Source of the DNA: Streptococcus sp. 29892
GTDB taxonomy: Bacteria > Bacillota > Bacilli > Lactobacillales > Streptococcaceae
Direction of reading: 5' to 3'
Assembly: GCF_032594935.1 (NCBI RefSeq)
Contig: NZ_CP118734.1
Coordinates: forward strand, 1,330,001-1,394,000
DNA: 64,000 nucleotides
Shown: piece after piece, positions 20,526-29,505 of the stretch
Numbering within the stretch: position 1 is the stretch's first letter
Layout of the letters: the number at the start of each line of letters is the position of its first letter
Notes under the pieces: model-generated
Databases searched by the model: none
The model's input: only the letters and a program-made list of their open reading frames with translations
What the model was told of the DNA's origin: nothing
Program-made: the position numbers and the translations under genes

Positions 20526-20554
20526 AGGATACCTTAACTGGTCTATAAAATCAA
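20526..20554 (-). promoter_or_regulatory. promoter of the ZIP gene with AdcR-type zinc box
   Basis: On the minus strand -35 TTGATT (20549-20554), 17-base spacer, -10 TATCCT (20526-20531), 42 bases before the start. Bases 20534-20545, TTAACTGGTCTA, match 10 of 12 positions of the AdcR consensus TTAACYRGTTAA and occupy the spacer, where binding would shut the promoter when zinc is ample. Confidence 0.6.
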
Positions 20555-20587
20555 GAAACGAATAAAAAAGCCACGCTTCCGTGACTT

Positions 20588-21382
20588 TTACAGGTGTCTG
20601 AATGGGTTGGTTGATACGGTCGATGGAAGGATTTCCACGTCCCAACCTTCTTCTGCCTTCCAAGTTTCCAGTAAATCTGCAATTTTCTTGATAAACAAGG
20701 CTTCAATATGATGACCAGGATCAATGGCCAGCAAACCCTGGGTGAGCATATCCTGACCCGTATGGTAGTAAATATCGCCTGTGATGTAAACATCTGCCCC
20801 CTTGGCAAGAGCCTCATGGTAGTAAGAGCCGCCACTACCACCACAGATGGCCACACGGCTGACATACTGCTGAGCTTGATGACCATAAGTCACCAGACGG
20901 ACAGCATCTAGACCAAAAACGTCCTTAACTTTCAAGGCCAACTCCTCCAAGGTCTGCTCTGCTATTGTCCCCACACGACCAAGCCCCTGCCCCTCGGCCG
21001 TTTCAATCAGATAAGTGGTGTCCTGAATGTCCAGAAGCTCACAGAACCAGTCGTTGAGACCGCCATCCACCACATCTATATCTGTATGGCTAACATAGAC
21101 CGCAATATCGTGCTTAACCAGATCCAGATAGATCTTGGTCTGAAGATTGTCCGCCACCAAATCCTTGATCGGACGGAAAATCGGAGCATGCTTAACGATA
21201 ATCAAGTCCACCTGCTTGTCAATAGCCTCCGCCACCGTCGTTTCACGGATATCCAGAGCCACCATGACCCGACGAATGTCCTTCTTGAGCGTACCGATTT
21301 GCAGCCCTTTCACATCGCCCTCCATAGCCAGAGATGGCGGACAAAAAGCCTGATAACGCTCGATCACTTTACTTGCTAACAT
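20588..21382 (-). CDS. Nif3-like dinuclear metal centre protein
   Basis: 264 residues of the NIF3/YqfO family, which forms a hexameric ring with a two-metal site. Candidate metal ligands are in VKHAPIFRP, the SHTDID segment and the late [10 protein letters not shown]. The biochemical role is unsettled; in several Firmicutes it is linked to GTP cyclohydrolase-like or trmK neighbours. The start at 21380-21382 has a perfect AGGAGGT site and overlaps trmK by 14 bases. Confidence 0.85.
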   Translation of the reverse strand: MLASKVIERYQAFCPPSLAMEGDVKGLQIGTLKKDIRRVMVALDIRETTVAEAIDKQVDLIIVKHAPIFRPIKDLVADNLQTKIYLDLVKHDIAVYVSHTDIDVVDGGLNDWFCELLDIQDTTYLIETAEGQGLGRVGTIAEQTLEELALKVKDVFGLDAVRLVTYGHQAQQYVSRVAICGGSGGSYYHEALAKGADVYITGDIYYHTGQDMLTQGLLAIDPGHHIEALFIKKIADLLETWKAEEGWDVEILPSTVSTNPFRHL

Positions 21383-22055
21383 GAAGCACCTCCTGAATTT
21401 GTTGGATTTTTTGGGAAATGGCAGAGCGGTCAGATTGGCGTTCAAGGGGCACTTGTTCCAAGGCGTAGGCCAACTTGTCCAGCTCCTTGAGCCACTTCTT
21501 CTGGAAGGTTGCAGACTGGTCTATCAGCAAACAAGGGCCAAACCGCAACTGGTCAGCAGTTAAATCTGACTTGCCTTTCTCCGCCACCAAGATTTCATAA
21601 ATCTTGTCATTTTCTTCCAAGATTTCCTCTGCAATAATCTGAAAATCATGGGCGACTAACCAACGACGGACATCGTCTTCACGATTATTGGGCTGTAAAA
21701 TCAGACGTTCTACAGACACAAGTTTATCTTTTCCAGCTTCAAGAATATCCGCAATCAGACGACCTCCCATTCCCGCAATGGTCACGGTGCTAATTCGATC
21801 AACCTGCTCCACTGCTGCCAAACCATTTGCGAGGCGAACTGAAATCTTGTCTGACTGCCCTGCCTGCTCAACATTTTGAAGAGCTGACTGGTAGGGACCT
21901 TGAACCACCTCACCAGCGACCGCAAATTCAATTCTGTCCTGTTCCACCAAAAAAAGAGGGAGATAAGCATGGTCACTCCCTACATCTGCTAGTCGAGCCC
22001 CTTGGGGCACATAGTCTGCGACTGTTGCCAGTCTTTTTGATAATCTTGTTTCCAT
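21369..22055 (-). CDS. trmK: tRNA (adenine22-N1)-methyltransferase
   Basis: TrmK methylates N1 of A22 in tRNA D-loops, using S-adenosylmethionine. The protein has 228 residues, with the SAM site [12 protein letters not shown] near residue 22, the AGMGGRLI motif, and LILQPNNRE, which acts as the catalytic motif region. The ATG at 22053-22055 is preferred over an upstream in-frame codon because the conserved start METRLSKRL is there. It is packed between dnaD and the Nif3-like gene in the conserved order. Confidence 0.9.
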   Translation of the reverse strand: METRLSKRLATVADYVPQGARLADVGSDHAYLPLFLVEQDRIEFAVAGEVVQGPYQSALQNVEQAGQSDKISVRLANGLAAVEQVDRISTVTIAGMGGRLIADILEAGKDKLVSVERLILQPNNREDDVRRWLVAHDFQIIAEEILEENDKIYEILVAEKGKSDLTADQLRFGPCLLIDQSATFQKKWLKELDKLAYALEQVPLERQSDRSAISQKIQQIQEVLHVSK

Positions 22056-22056
22056 T

Positions 22057-22731
22057 TTAATCTTTCCACATCCACATGGCATCCAAAAAGTCACTTGAAA
22101 CTGTCACATTTTTAGCTTGTTGGCCTTCTCTTTCTGCATTTTTAGCTTCTACCTGAGCGACACTTGTGATGCCCTCCCGACGCCAGTTGCGCAAAATAGC
22201 CTGGATGTATTTCCAATTGGTTTTATTGTTAAAAACAGCTTCTTTTAAGGCGGCCCGAACCAAGTCAACAGAAGTCTTATCATCTTCGATTGTCTTCTGC
22301 AAATCCTCAATTTCATAAGGCGACAAGAGGCGCCCCAACGCCCGTTCAAATTCACCGACCATGGTTTTCAAGTCATTTTCAGCTGGAAGGAATTGTTCTG
22401 CTTCTTTAGGAGCTAATAACTCATCTAACTTTTCTAAGGCCGGAAAGGCATCGAAAATCATTTCAATTTCACCAGCAATGCTGATGGTCTTAAAGTCCAA
22501 TAGGCCAGCTTCTTGCAAATTTTCAATAGACTGGTTGACCTGGGCAACAGTCCTGCCGATTGCCTGAGCAATCTCACTAGGAGCCAAGGCTTCTAGCGGT
22601 GATGTATTTTGATAAAAGAAAAATTGCCAGACCAAAAAATCATCTGCTGATGGAAAAAGCTCCTGATAATGAAATAAAATCGCTGCAGGAAGGACCAGTT
22701 GTCCCTGCCGAAATTGCTGTGAATAGTTCAT
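22057..22731 (-). CDS. dnaD: DnaD-domain replication initiation protein
   Basis: DnaD helps load the replicative helicase during initiation and restart. The 224-residue protein has an N-terminal winged helix and the C-terminal DnaD domain with ALKEAVFNNKTNWKYIQAIL and the YxxxIxxxW motif (YIQAILRNW). The stop lies one base before the trmK start, and it follows metA by 16 bases on the same strand. Confidence 0.88.
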   Translation of the reverse strand: MNYSQQFRQGQLVLPAAILFHYQELFPSADDFLVWQFFFYQNTSPLEALAPSEIAQAIGRTVAQVNQSIENLQEAGLLDFKTISIAGEIEMIFDAFPALEKLDELLAPKEAEQFLPAENDLKTMVGEFERALGRLLSPYEIEDLQKTIEDDKTSVDLVRAALKEAVFNNKTNWKYIQAILRNWRREGITSVAQVEAKNAEREGQQAKNVTVSSDFLDAMWMWKD

Positions 22732-22747
22732 ATTTCCTCTTTATAGA

Positions 22748-23689
22748 CTAAAGACTTGCTGAAAGGGCTGACTGCTCAAAGGTTTTCCAATCATAAGGTG
22801 TTTCCTGATAGACAGCATAGTTGATCCAGTTGGTAAAGAATTGTGCTGCTGGCAGGTTCCAGGACAAGGATGGTCTGCTTGTAGGATCATCTTCTTTGAA
22901 GTAATTTTCTGGTATATGAGGATTTTTGCCTGCCAAGCAATCCCGCTGGTATTCTTTGGCCAATGTATCTCTGTCATATTCCAGATGCCCAAAACTATAG
23001 ACTTCTCTCAAGTCTTTGCTAGCTAAAATTGACAACCCCACATCCTTGCCCTGTGACAAAATCAACAAGTCATCTAGATGGGCAATATCCTCTTCCTTGA
23101 CCTCTGTGTAGCGTGAGTGTGGTGACCGAAATTCGTCATCAAATCCACGCATGAGAGAACAAGTAGGGGAGGTTACCTCTTGACAATAAACACCTGATAA
23201 TTTTCTTGCCATGGAGTGTTTTGGCACGCCATAGCGAGCATATAAACCAGCCTGCGCCCCCCAACAAATATGTAGGGTTGAATAAACATGGGCCTTAGAC
23301 CATTCGAAGACTTGAACTAGCTCCTGCCAATAATCTACTTCTTCAAATGCTAAATTCTCCACTGGTGCCCCTGTGACAATCAAACCATCAAAAAACTCAT
23401 CCTTGACCTGTTCAAATGTCTTATAAAATTGCTCCAAGTGATCCGAATGAGTATTTTTTGACTCATGACTTGCCATGTATAGAAATTCCACTTCCAATTG
23501 CAAGGGTGTGTTTGCTAAAAGACGGAGCAGCTGAGTCTCCGTCACAATTTTCTGTGGCATGAGATTGAGAATTAAAATCTTGATAGGACGAATGTCCTGG
23601 TGACTGGCACGGACGCTGTCCATGACAAAAATATTCTCTTCTCTCAAAATATCTACTGCTGGTAATGATTTTTCAATTTTAATCGGCAT
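22748..23689 (-). CDS. metA: homoserine O-acyltransferase
   Basis: MetA activates homoserine for methionine synthesis by O-acylation. It has 313 residues and a class I glutamine amidotransferase-like fold: nucleophile Cys in HICWGAQAG near residue 142, with the SFGHLEYD region providing His and Glu. Whether the donor is succinyl- or acetyl-CoA cannot be told from family name; Gram-positive members are often acetyltransferases. The ATG at 23687-23689 has GGAGG upstream. A LysR-type palindrome near -65 suggests methionine control. Confidence 0.92.
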   Translation of the reverse strand: MPIKIEKSLPAVDILREENIFVMDSVRASHQDIRPIKILILNLMPQKIVTETQLLRLLANTPLQLEVEFLYMASHESKNTHSDHLEQFYKTFEQVKDEFFDGLIVTGAPVENLAFEEVDYWQELVQVFEWSKAHVYSTLHICWGAQAGLYARYGVPKHSMARKLSGVYCQEVTSPTCSLMRGFDDEFRSPHSRYTEVKEEDIAHLDDLLILSQGKDVGLSILASKDLREVYSFGHLEYDRDTLAKEYQRDCLAGKNPHIPENYFKEDDPTSRPSLSWNLPAAQFFTNWINYAVYQETPYDWKTFEQSALSASL

Positions 23690-23716
23690 AAGCAACCTCC
23701 TGAGTTTCTTATATAT

Positions 23717-23786
23717 ATTATAAGACAGGTTGTTATACAATTCAATTAGAATAAAATAAGTACCAGTTATAAGTTTTGGCTATAAC
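23717..23786 (-). promoter_or_regulatory. metA promoter with LysR-type (MtaR/MetR-like) palindrome
   Basis: On the minus strand -35 TTGAAT (23740-23745) and -10 TATAAT (23717-23722) are 17 bases apart. A palindrome with arms GTTATA (23766-23771) and TATAAC (23781-23786) is centred at about -66 from the predicted start site, the usual activator position for LysR-type regulators such as MtaR. It lies between apt and metA. Confidence 0.55.
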
Positions 23787-23790
23787 AATC

Positions 23791-24303
23791 TTAATAATGC
23801 ATCAAGACTTTATAGTCGTAATCACCGATTGCTTCGCGACCCTTGAGATCATCCAACTCGATCAAGAAGGCACAGCCTGCTACAACACCACCAAGTTTTT
23901 CAATCATTTCGATGGTCGCTTTGACAGTACCACCAGTTGCCAACAAGTCATCAACAATAAGAACACGTTGACCTGGCTTAATCGCATCCGCATGCATGGT
24001 CAAGGTATCCACACCGTACTCTTTTTCATAGTCAGCTGAAATAACTTCGCGTGGTAATTTGCCTGGCTTACGAACTGGAGCAAAACCAATACCCAATTCA
24101 AAAGCAACTGGGCATCCCACGATGAAACCACGCGCCTCTGGACCAACAATCATATCGATTTGCTTGTCAGTCGCGTACTGAACAATTTCACGCACGGCAT
24201 AGCTATAAGCGTTGCCATCAGCCATCAAAGGACTGATGTCACGGAATTCGATACCTTCTTTTGGATAATCAGGAATGGTTGCGATGTAATCTTTTAAGTT
24301 CAT
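23791..24303 (-). CDS. apt: adenine phosphoribosyltransferase
   Basis: Salvage enzyme making AMP from adenine and PRPP. Length is 170 residues, with VGPEARGF, the PRPP loop [13 protein letters not shown] near residue 120 and the family start [16 protein letters not shown]. Two ATGs exist; 24301-24303 is chosen because the AGAGAG site is six bases upstream, while the one at 24309 has the site touching it. Upstream genes are recJ and an unknown protein in the same run. Confidence 0.95.
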   Translation of the reverse strand: MNLKDYIATIPDYPKEGIEFRDISPLMADGNAYSYAVREIVQYATDKQIDMIVGPEARGFIVGCPVAFELGIGFAPVRKPGKLPREVISADYEKEYGVDTLTMHADAIKPGQRVLIVDDLLATGGTVKATIEMIEKLGGVVAGCAFLIELDDLKGREAIGDYDYKVLMHY

Positions 24304-24329
24304 TTTCATCTCTCTTTAAATTTTTAGTT

Positions 24330-25466
24330 TTACTCTTTATTATACCATGAAATTAGTTTTTGGTACATTTCAAATCTTATATCTTTGGCAAAACGCCTAC
24401 TCAAGCTAGCCACAAGCGCAGCTCTGCTATGTCCCTTATGGGAAAAATAGCCTTGGGAATTGAAATAGGATTGTTCCCAAGCTGTCTGATTAAACTTGCT
24501 TTCATGTTTAGAAATGCGAGTAGGAGAAAGGTAAGTCCCAGCTTTAGACCTAATCATTTTCTTACGAAAAGGAGGGTCATGCGGACCGACTGGAGCCATA
24601 TCTAACTGGTAGTGGCGCTTATTATTGGCTCTGGCATAATTGAAAGAGGCTCCATTAACAACACCGTTTTTAGAAGGTCTTTCTTCTAAAATCAAGGCAA
24701 ATTGTCCATCTTGCGCCAGGATGAATTCGCTATGAAATCCAATCAAGACCTTGAGATTGATGGGTAAGTTTTGCTTCTCATCCCTAGCAAATAATTGCTT
24801 ATTATGCAGGCGGGCAGATTCCCTCAAACGATAGGACCAAACAGGCCGGCTAGCTAGGTAGGCTACCAAGGCCTGCCAATCTGATTTTCCTTGTCCATAG
24901 TGCTGACGCACCCAAGTCGCCTGCTGGTAGGAAATCAGATAGCGCAATTGATGGACTTGTTTGCTCAGTTCACCATTCTCCGCCAGCTCCTGACCAGGAA
25001 AGGCCTTGTCAATTAAGTCAGCAAACAAGTGCCAGAAAGAATGGTGGGGAGGGCAGTTACCGTCTATTTTCCCTAGCAAGTCAGGCAGGTGGCTTTGGTG
25101 TAGTTCTCCTGGAGCTTCCAAGATCTCCATAATCTGCTCTAGCAAACTCCGTGCTTTTTCTTTGGTCATAGACCAACTTTCAGCCTTTAACAACTTGTAA
25201 AAACTGGTCGAGGCAAAAATCGAAAGCTCATCCATGAAGTTTTGGACAGATACTGGAATTTCTGCTTTTGGCATTTTCAGCAAATCTTTAAGAAATGCCT
25301 TGTAAATTGCCTTTTCTGACCACCCTCTGCTCCTCAATACTGTCAAGGCTTGCCGGACTGGTTCAACTTCTTCCAAGGCTTCCAAGTCTTTTTTCCGGCG
25401 ATTGATGTGCCAAAAATACACAAAGATAAGCAATAAAAGCAGAAGACCGAGAAATACAGGCATCAT
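24330..25466 (-). CDS. conserved membrane-anchored protein of unknown function
   Basis: 378 residues. One hydrophobic helix at residues 2-20 (VFLGLLLLLLIFVYFW) followed by RRKK implies an N-out or signal-anchor membrane protein with a large, basic, helix-rich cytosolic body. No motif was recognised; conserved-looking parts are MELD-type helices and the C-terminal SPTRISKHESKFNQ...GHSRAALVASLSRRF. The ATG at 25464-25466 shares one base with the recJ stop (TGATG), so translation is coupled. Streptococcus-specific as far as I can tell. Confidence 0.6.
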   Translation of the reverse strand: MMPVFLGLLLLLLIFVYFWHINRRKKDLEALEEVEPVRQALTVLRSRGWSEKAIYKAFLKDLLKMPKAEIPVSVQNFMDELSIFASTSFYKLLKAESWSMTKEKARSLLEQIMEILEAPGELHQSHLPDLLGKIDGNCPPHHSFWHLFADLIDKAFPGQELAENGELSKQVHQLRYLISYQQATWVRQHYGQGKSDWQALVAYLASRPVWSYRLRESARLHNKQLFARDEKQNLPINLKVLIGFHSEFILAQDGQFALILEERPSKNGVVNGASFNYARANNKRHYQLDMAPVGPHDPPFRKKMIRSKAGTYLSPTRISKHESKFNQTAWEQSYFNSQGYFSHKGHSRAALVASLSRRFAKDIRFEMYQKLISWYNKE

Positions 25467-27679
25467 CAAGCTTGACCACACAGCCAGTCATAAATTTCCT
25501 GAACAGTGCCAAGTGCCATCAATTCTTGCTGGATAACTGTTTCTTTCAAGTCTTGGTAAATCTGACTTTCTGAGATTTCCCGTTTTTGTGCCTCCTTGTT
25601 AACCCGCATGACACCGTCCGTAATGGTCACAAATTCCAATTCTTGGAAAATTTGAATCATTTTCACTAACAGGGTGTCCTTGATTTTCAAGTAAGCAGCC
25701 AAATCTTTCAATTTATAGCGCACATCAAACTCGTCAAACTGATAAATAGTCTTGTACAATTTGGCAAATTGGTCCCGACTGCCATAACCATCCAGATAGT
25801 AAGGCTTGGCAATTTCATTTTTAAAGTAAATAGCCTCAAATTCATTTTCTTGGAAATAGCTGCGCAGACTGCTGATGTCTTCAGGCAAACTTGCTAGAAC
25901 AATGGCTTTTTCATCCGTCTTGGAGTTGTCTAAATCCAAAACAGGAATGCCAACTGGCAGCTGATGTTGTTTACCGCGAATGTTATAGAGCTGGACACCA
26001 TTGACCCTAGCATCTACCAGCATCAACTGAAGGCTGGTATTGCCATTCCACTTGTTAACAGAAAGAGTAACAGCTAACTCTAGGTCTTTGGCCTGTGAAA
26101 ATTCTAGGGCTAAATTGCCCTTGCCAAAGGCCACCACATCAAATCCAGCTGCCCCTTTAGTAATACGAAGTTTGAGGTTGGCATTATTCTGCCCCATGGT
26201 CCGTGCAGATTCTACTTGGAAATCCTTGACATAGAAAACTGGTTTTTTATTGTCCATCCCGTAGGGTGCCAGTTTTTCAAAGGACTTGAGAGTGTCCAGA
26301 GTCAATTCTTCTAAGTCTAATTCTTCATCTAAAATCAGAGAAGACTTGCTTGAAAGGTCCAGCTTATTGTCAGTAATGTAGGCTGCTAGAGTATCTGCCA
26401 ACTGGTCCAGTTTTTCCACTTCCAAGGTCATTCCAGCCGCACCCGCATGGCCACCAAAAGCGATAAAGAGATCTTGATGGTCTTTGAGGGCCTGGAAAAT
26501 GTCCACAGCCTCAACCGAGCGGGCAGATCCCTTGGCCTTACCATCTTCAATGGACAAGACAATGACAGGCTGGTGTAATTCTTCTAGCAAACGGCCTGCC
26601 ACAATTCCTAGAACACCTGGGTTCCAGCCCTCTTTGGCCAAAACTTGAACAGGTCTATCAGAGCGAAGCATGGACTTGGCCTCATCATAGATGGCTTGAA
26701 CGATATCCTTGCGCTCGACATTCTTACTATCAATCATGAGAGCAATCTCATGGGCTTCTTCGTCATCAAAACCAGTCAAAAGTTCGATGGCTGGATTTGG
26801 ATCGTCCAGACGCCCCAGGGCATTCAATCTCGGAGCAAGTTGGAAACCAACAGTTTCTTCGTCAAGGCTATCTACATCAATTCCTGCAATCTTCATCAAT
26901 TCCTGAAGGCCTGCTCGCTCAGTCTGTTTGAGAAGTGACAGACCATACTTGACCATGACACGATTTTCGCCTGTTAGGCTAACCATATCAGCGATAGTAC
27001 CAATTGCGACCAAGTCCAGCAAGTCTGCATGAACCGTTTCAAGAAGAGCACAGGCTAGTTTAAAGGCCACACCACAACCAGCTAGGTGTTTGAAGGGATA
27101 GTTTCCCTCTGGATGTTCTGGGTGAACAATGGCATAGGCGTTGGGAAGGGTTTCCTGCATGGAATGGTGGTCCGTCACGACAACATCTACACCCATTTCC
27201 TGAGCATAGGCAATGGCTTCATGACCCGCTACGCCATTGTCCACCGTCACAATCAGAGAAATGCCCTGTTGCTCGATAAAATACTTGTAAACCGATTGAT
27301 TGGGACCGTATCCATCTGTAAAGCGGTTTGGAAGATAGACCTGGACTTCTGCCCCCATTTCTTCCAAGGTTTCCTTGAGGATTGATGCCGAGGTCATCCC
27401 GTCCGCATCATAATCCCCATAAATCAAGATTTGTTCATAATCTTCAATAGCCCGACGGATCCGCTCTACCGCCTTGTCCATATCGTGAAGTAGGTAAGGG
27501 TCATGAAGATCTTCAAGGCTTGGTTGTAAAAAGGCCTGTAACTCTTCAGCCGTTTGAACGCCTCGTTCGTAGAGTAACTTTGCTGCTACGGGATCCAATC
27601 CTTCTTTTTTTGCGATTTTGATAAATTGTTCATCAGAAAAACCGGTCAATAATTGCCAGTCATAGTTGGGTTTTATCAC
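25466..27679 (-). CDS. recJ: single-stranded-DNA-specific exonuclease RecJ
   Basis: RecJ degrades single-stranded DNA 5'-3' in recombination and mismatch repair. It has 737 residues: DHH motif I YGDYDADGMTS, VVTDHHS, then DHHA1 GGHAGAAGM, and a firmicute-specific C-terminal region. The start is GTG 27677-27679, seven bases after AAAGGAGTGA; the longer ORF at 27709 has no site. It is coupled at the stop to the unknown membrane gene. Confidence 0.94.
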   Translation of the reverse strand: MIKPNYDWQLLTGFSDEQFIKIAKKEGLDPVAAKLLYERGVQTAEELQAFLQPSLEDLHDPYLLHDMDKAVERIRRAIEDYEQILIYGDYDADGMTSASILKETLEEMGAEVQVYLPNRFTDGYGPNQSVYKYFIEQQGISLIVTVDNGVAGHEAIAYAQEMGVDVVVTDHHSMQETLPNAYAIVHPEHPEGNYPFKHLAGCGVAFKLACALLETVHADLLDLVAIGTIADMVSLTGENRVMVKYGLSLLKQTERAGLQELMKIAGIDVDSLDEETVGFQLAPRLNALGRLDDPNPAIELLTGFDDEEAHEIALMIDSKNVERKDIVQAIYDEAKSMLRSDRPVQVLAKEGWNPGVLGIVAGRLLEELHQPVIVLSIEDGKAKGSARSVEAVDIFQALKDHQDLFIAFGGHAGAAGMTLEVEKLDQLADTLAAYITDNKLDLSSKSSLILDEELDLEELTLDTLKSFEKLAPYGMDNKKPVFYVKDFQVESARTMGQNNANLKLRITKGAAGFDVVAFGKGNLALEFSQAKDLELAVTLSVNKWNGNTSLQLMLVDARVNGVQLYNIRGKQHQLPVGIPVLDLDNSKTDEKAIVLASLPEDISSLRSYFQENEFEAIYFKNEIAKPYYLDGYGSRDQFAKLYKTIYQFDEFDVRYKLKDLAAYLKIKDTLLVKMIQIFQELEFVTITDGVMRVNKEAQKREISESQIYQDLKETVIQQELMALGTVQEIYDWLCGQA

Positions 27680-27725
27680 GTTTTTCACTCCTTTAAGCTG
27701 TCTTACCATTATACCATTTAAAATA

Positions 27726-27780
27726 AAAAATAGACTGGTAGAAAGTCAACTCTAATCTAGATTTTCTACCTGTCTATTTT
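27726..27780 (-). terminator. long terminator hairpin after cardiolipin synthase
   Basis: Two stacked stems: AAAATAGAC 27727-27735 with 27772-27780 and GGTAGAAA 27737-27744 with 27763-27770, one T-T mismatch between them, 18-base loop. On the minus strand it ends in a T-rich tail. Lies 5 bases beyond the cls stop and before recJ. Confidence 0.75.
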
Positions 27781-27784
27781 GTAT

Positions 27785-29332
27785 TTATAATAATGGAGAG
27801 ATAATATTCATCAAGGCACCAGCTAAACGCTTATACCAAGGATAAGTATTTTCAAAACCGACTAGGGTAATCCGTTCAGACTGGGCAAAGGAGTCTTCGA
27901 AATCCTTTAAAATATCTGCCAGAACTTGCTTGTGATTGTAAACATACAAGCCACACTCAAAGTTGAGATAGAAAGAACGGAAATCCATATTGACCGTTCC
28001 AACAGTTGCCTTCTTATCATCCACCAAAACGACTTTTGAATGGACAAAGCCCGGTGTGTATTCATAAATCTCAATGCCCGCTTCTAAATAAGTTCTAAAA
28101 TCCATCCGAGCGGCCAAATAAGCTGACTGCTTGTCATAGATATGCGGTAAGAGTAATTTAACCCGTACACCACGTTTAGCAGCATAGGTCAGGTTATCAA
28201 TCATCTCGTCATCCAAGACCAGATATGGAGTCATAATGTAGATATAATCCGTTGCGGACTGGATCATATCCAGATAGACCCGCTTGGCAACCTCATCATT
28301 ATCGAAGGGATTTTCACCGTAGGCCAGAAAATAACCTTGACCTGTCACTTCTTCCACTTCCGCCTCACGCGCCGCTTTCAAGTATTTCAAATCATCCGTT
28401 GGCTTTTTCTCATTGTGGTTCCACATCTGCAAAAACATGAGAGTAAAGTTGGAAACGGCCTCGCCCTTGACCATGATTGCTGCATCTTTCCAGTGACCAA
28501 AACGTTCTATCTTGTTAATGTATTCATCTGCAATGTTGACACCGCCTGTAAATGCCACCTTACCATCAATGACCGCAATTTTACGGTGATCACGGTTGTT
28601 CTGAACGGTAGAAAGGGCGGGAATAATCTGTGAGAAAACCCTAGTCTGTATGCCAAAACTCCTCAATTTTTTATAGTAAAAATATGGGAGATTGCTGAGT
28701 GAATTCATTCCGTCATACATAAATCGGACTTCTACACCTTGAGCAGCCTTTTCCTTGAGAATGTCCAAGATAGACTCCCACATAAAACCTTCATCAACAA
28801 TGAAGTACTCCATAAAGATGTACTGCTCTGCTTTTTTCAACTCCTCAAGAAGAGCTTCAAACTTGGCCTCGCCTGACGAAAAATAAACCGCATCTGTATT
28901 GGTATGAAGTGGATAACCAACATACTCGCTCATGTAGTGGGCCAGTTTCAGCTGCTCTCTGTCTTCTTTAGCCAAGCCATTCATAACCTTATCAGAAGTC
29001 TTTCCATACTGTCCCAATAAATTTGCCTGATGTTGAAACGTTTTACGGTAGCGACGGGTTTCAATGTTAGATTGGAGAATATAGTAAAAGAGGGCTCCAA
29101 AAACAGGAAATCCGATGACAAAAACAATCCAGGTCAACTTGAAACTGGCGTTCATTGGGCGATTGATGATGGAAATGGCTACAATAATAGAAAAAACTTG
29201 TAATGCCGTCAAGATAGCTGGGACATAGACTGCTAGTGAGCCAACCACCCAAACTATCGCAAAGACTGTCAATAATAAAAGGGCAAGAACTATAAAAACC
29301 CGACTATAAATAATTTTCCACAATTTTTTCAT
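27785..29332 (-). CDS. cls: cardiolipin synthase
   Basis: Membrane enzyme that joins two phosphatidylglycerols to make cardiolipin. Length 515 residues. Two or three N-terminal helices (8-28, 36-58, 65-85) precede two phospholipase-D HKD motifs: HRKIAVIDGKVAFTGG near residue 248 and HSKVVLVDDKKATVGTVNMD near residue 428. The C-terminal Cls pattern GFENTYPWYKRLAGA is present. It follows copB on the same strand but each has its own hairpin, so it is likely monocistronic. Confidence 0.94.
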   Translation of the reverse strand: MKKLWKIIYSRVFIVLALLLLTVFAIVWVVGSLAVYVPAILTALQVFSIIVAISIINRPMNASFKLTWIVFVIGFPVFGALFYYILQSNIETRRYRKTFQHQANLLGQYGKTSDKVMNGLAKEDREQLKLAHYMSEYVGYPLHTNTDAVYFSSGEAKFEALLEELKKAEQYIFMEYFIVDEGFMWESILDILKEKAAQGVEVRFMYDGMNSLSNLPYFYYKKLRSFGIQTRVFSQIIPALSTVQNNRDHRKIAVIDGKVAFTGGVNIADEYINKIERFGHWKDAAIMVKGEAVSNFTLMFLQMWNHNEKKPTDDLKYLKAAREAEVEEVTGQGYFLAYGENPFDNDEVAKRVYLDMIQSATDYIYIMTPYLVLDDEMIDNLTYAAKRGVRVKLLLPHIYDKQSAYLAARMDFRTYLEAGIEIYEYTPGFVHSKVVLVDDKKATVGTVNMDFRSFYLNFECGLYVYNHKQVLADILKDFEDSFAQSERITLVGFENTYPWYKRLAGALMNIISPLL

Positions 29333-29451
29333 ACTACACTCTCACGATGTTTTTTCCCATTATACCAGATTATAGTCAAATATCCTACTAATTATCGCAG
29401 TAGATTTCTCGCAGTTCTTACTTGAAAACAGCACCCCTATCTCCTACATCA

Positions 29452-29479
29452 TAAAACACCGACATAGACCGGTGTTTTA
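29452..29479. terminator. hairpin downstream of the copper ATPase
   Basis: 10-base inverted repeat 29452-29461 with 29470-29479 (TAAAACACCG / CGGTGTTTTA), eight-base loop. Only a short T run follows on the minus strand, so termination strength is uncertain. The 29333-29451 stretch shows no gene. Confidence 0.6.
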
Positions 29480-29505
29480 CTTATATATATTATCTGTCAA
29501 AATTT

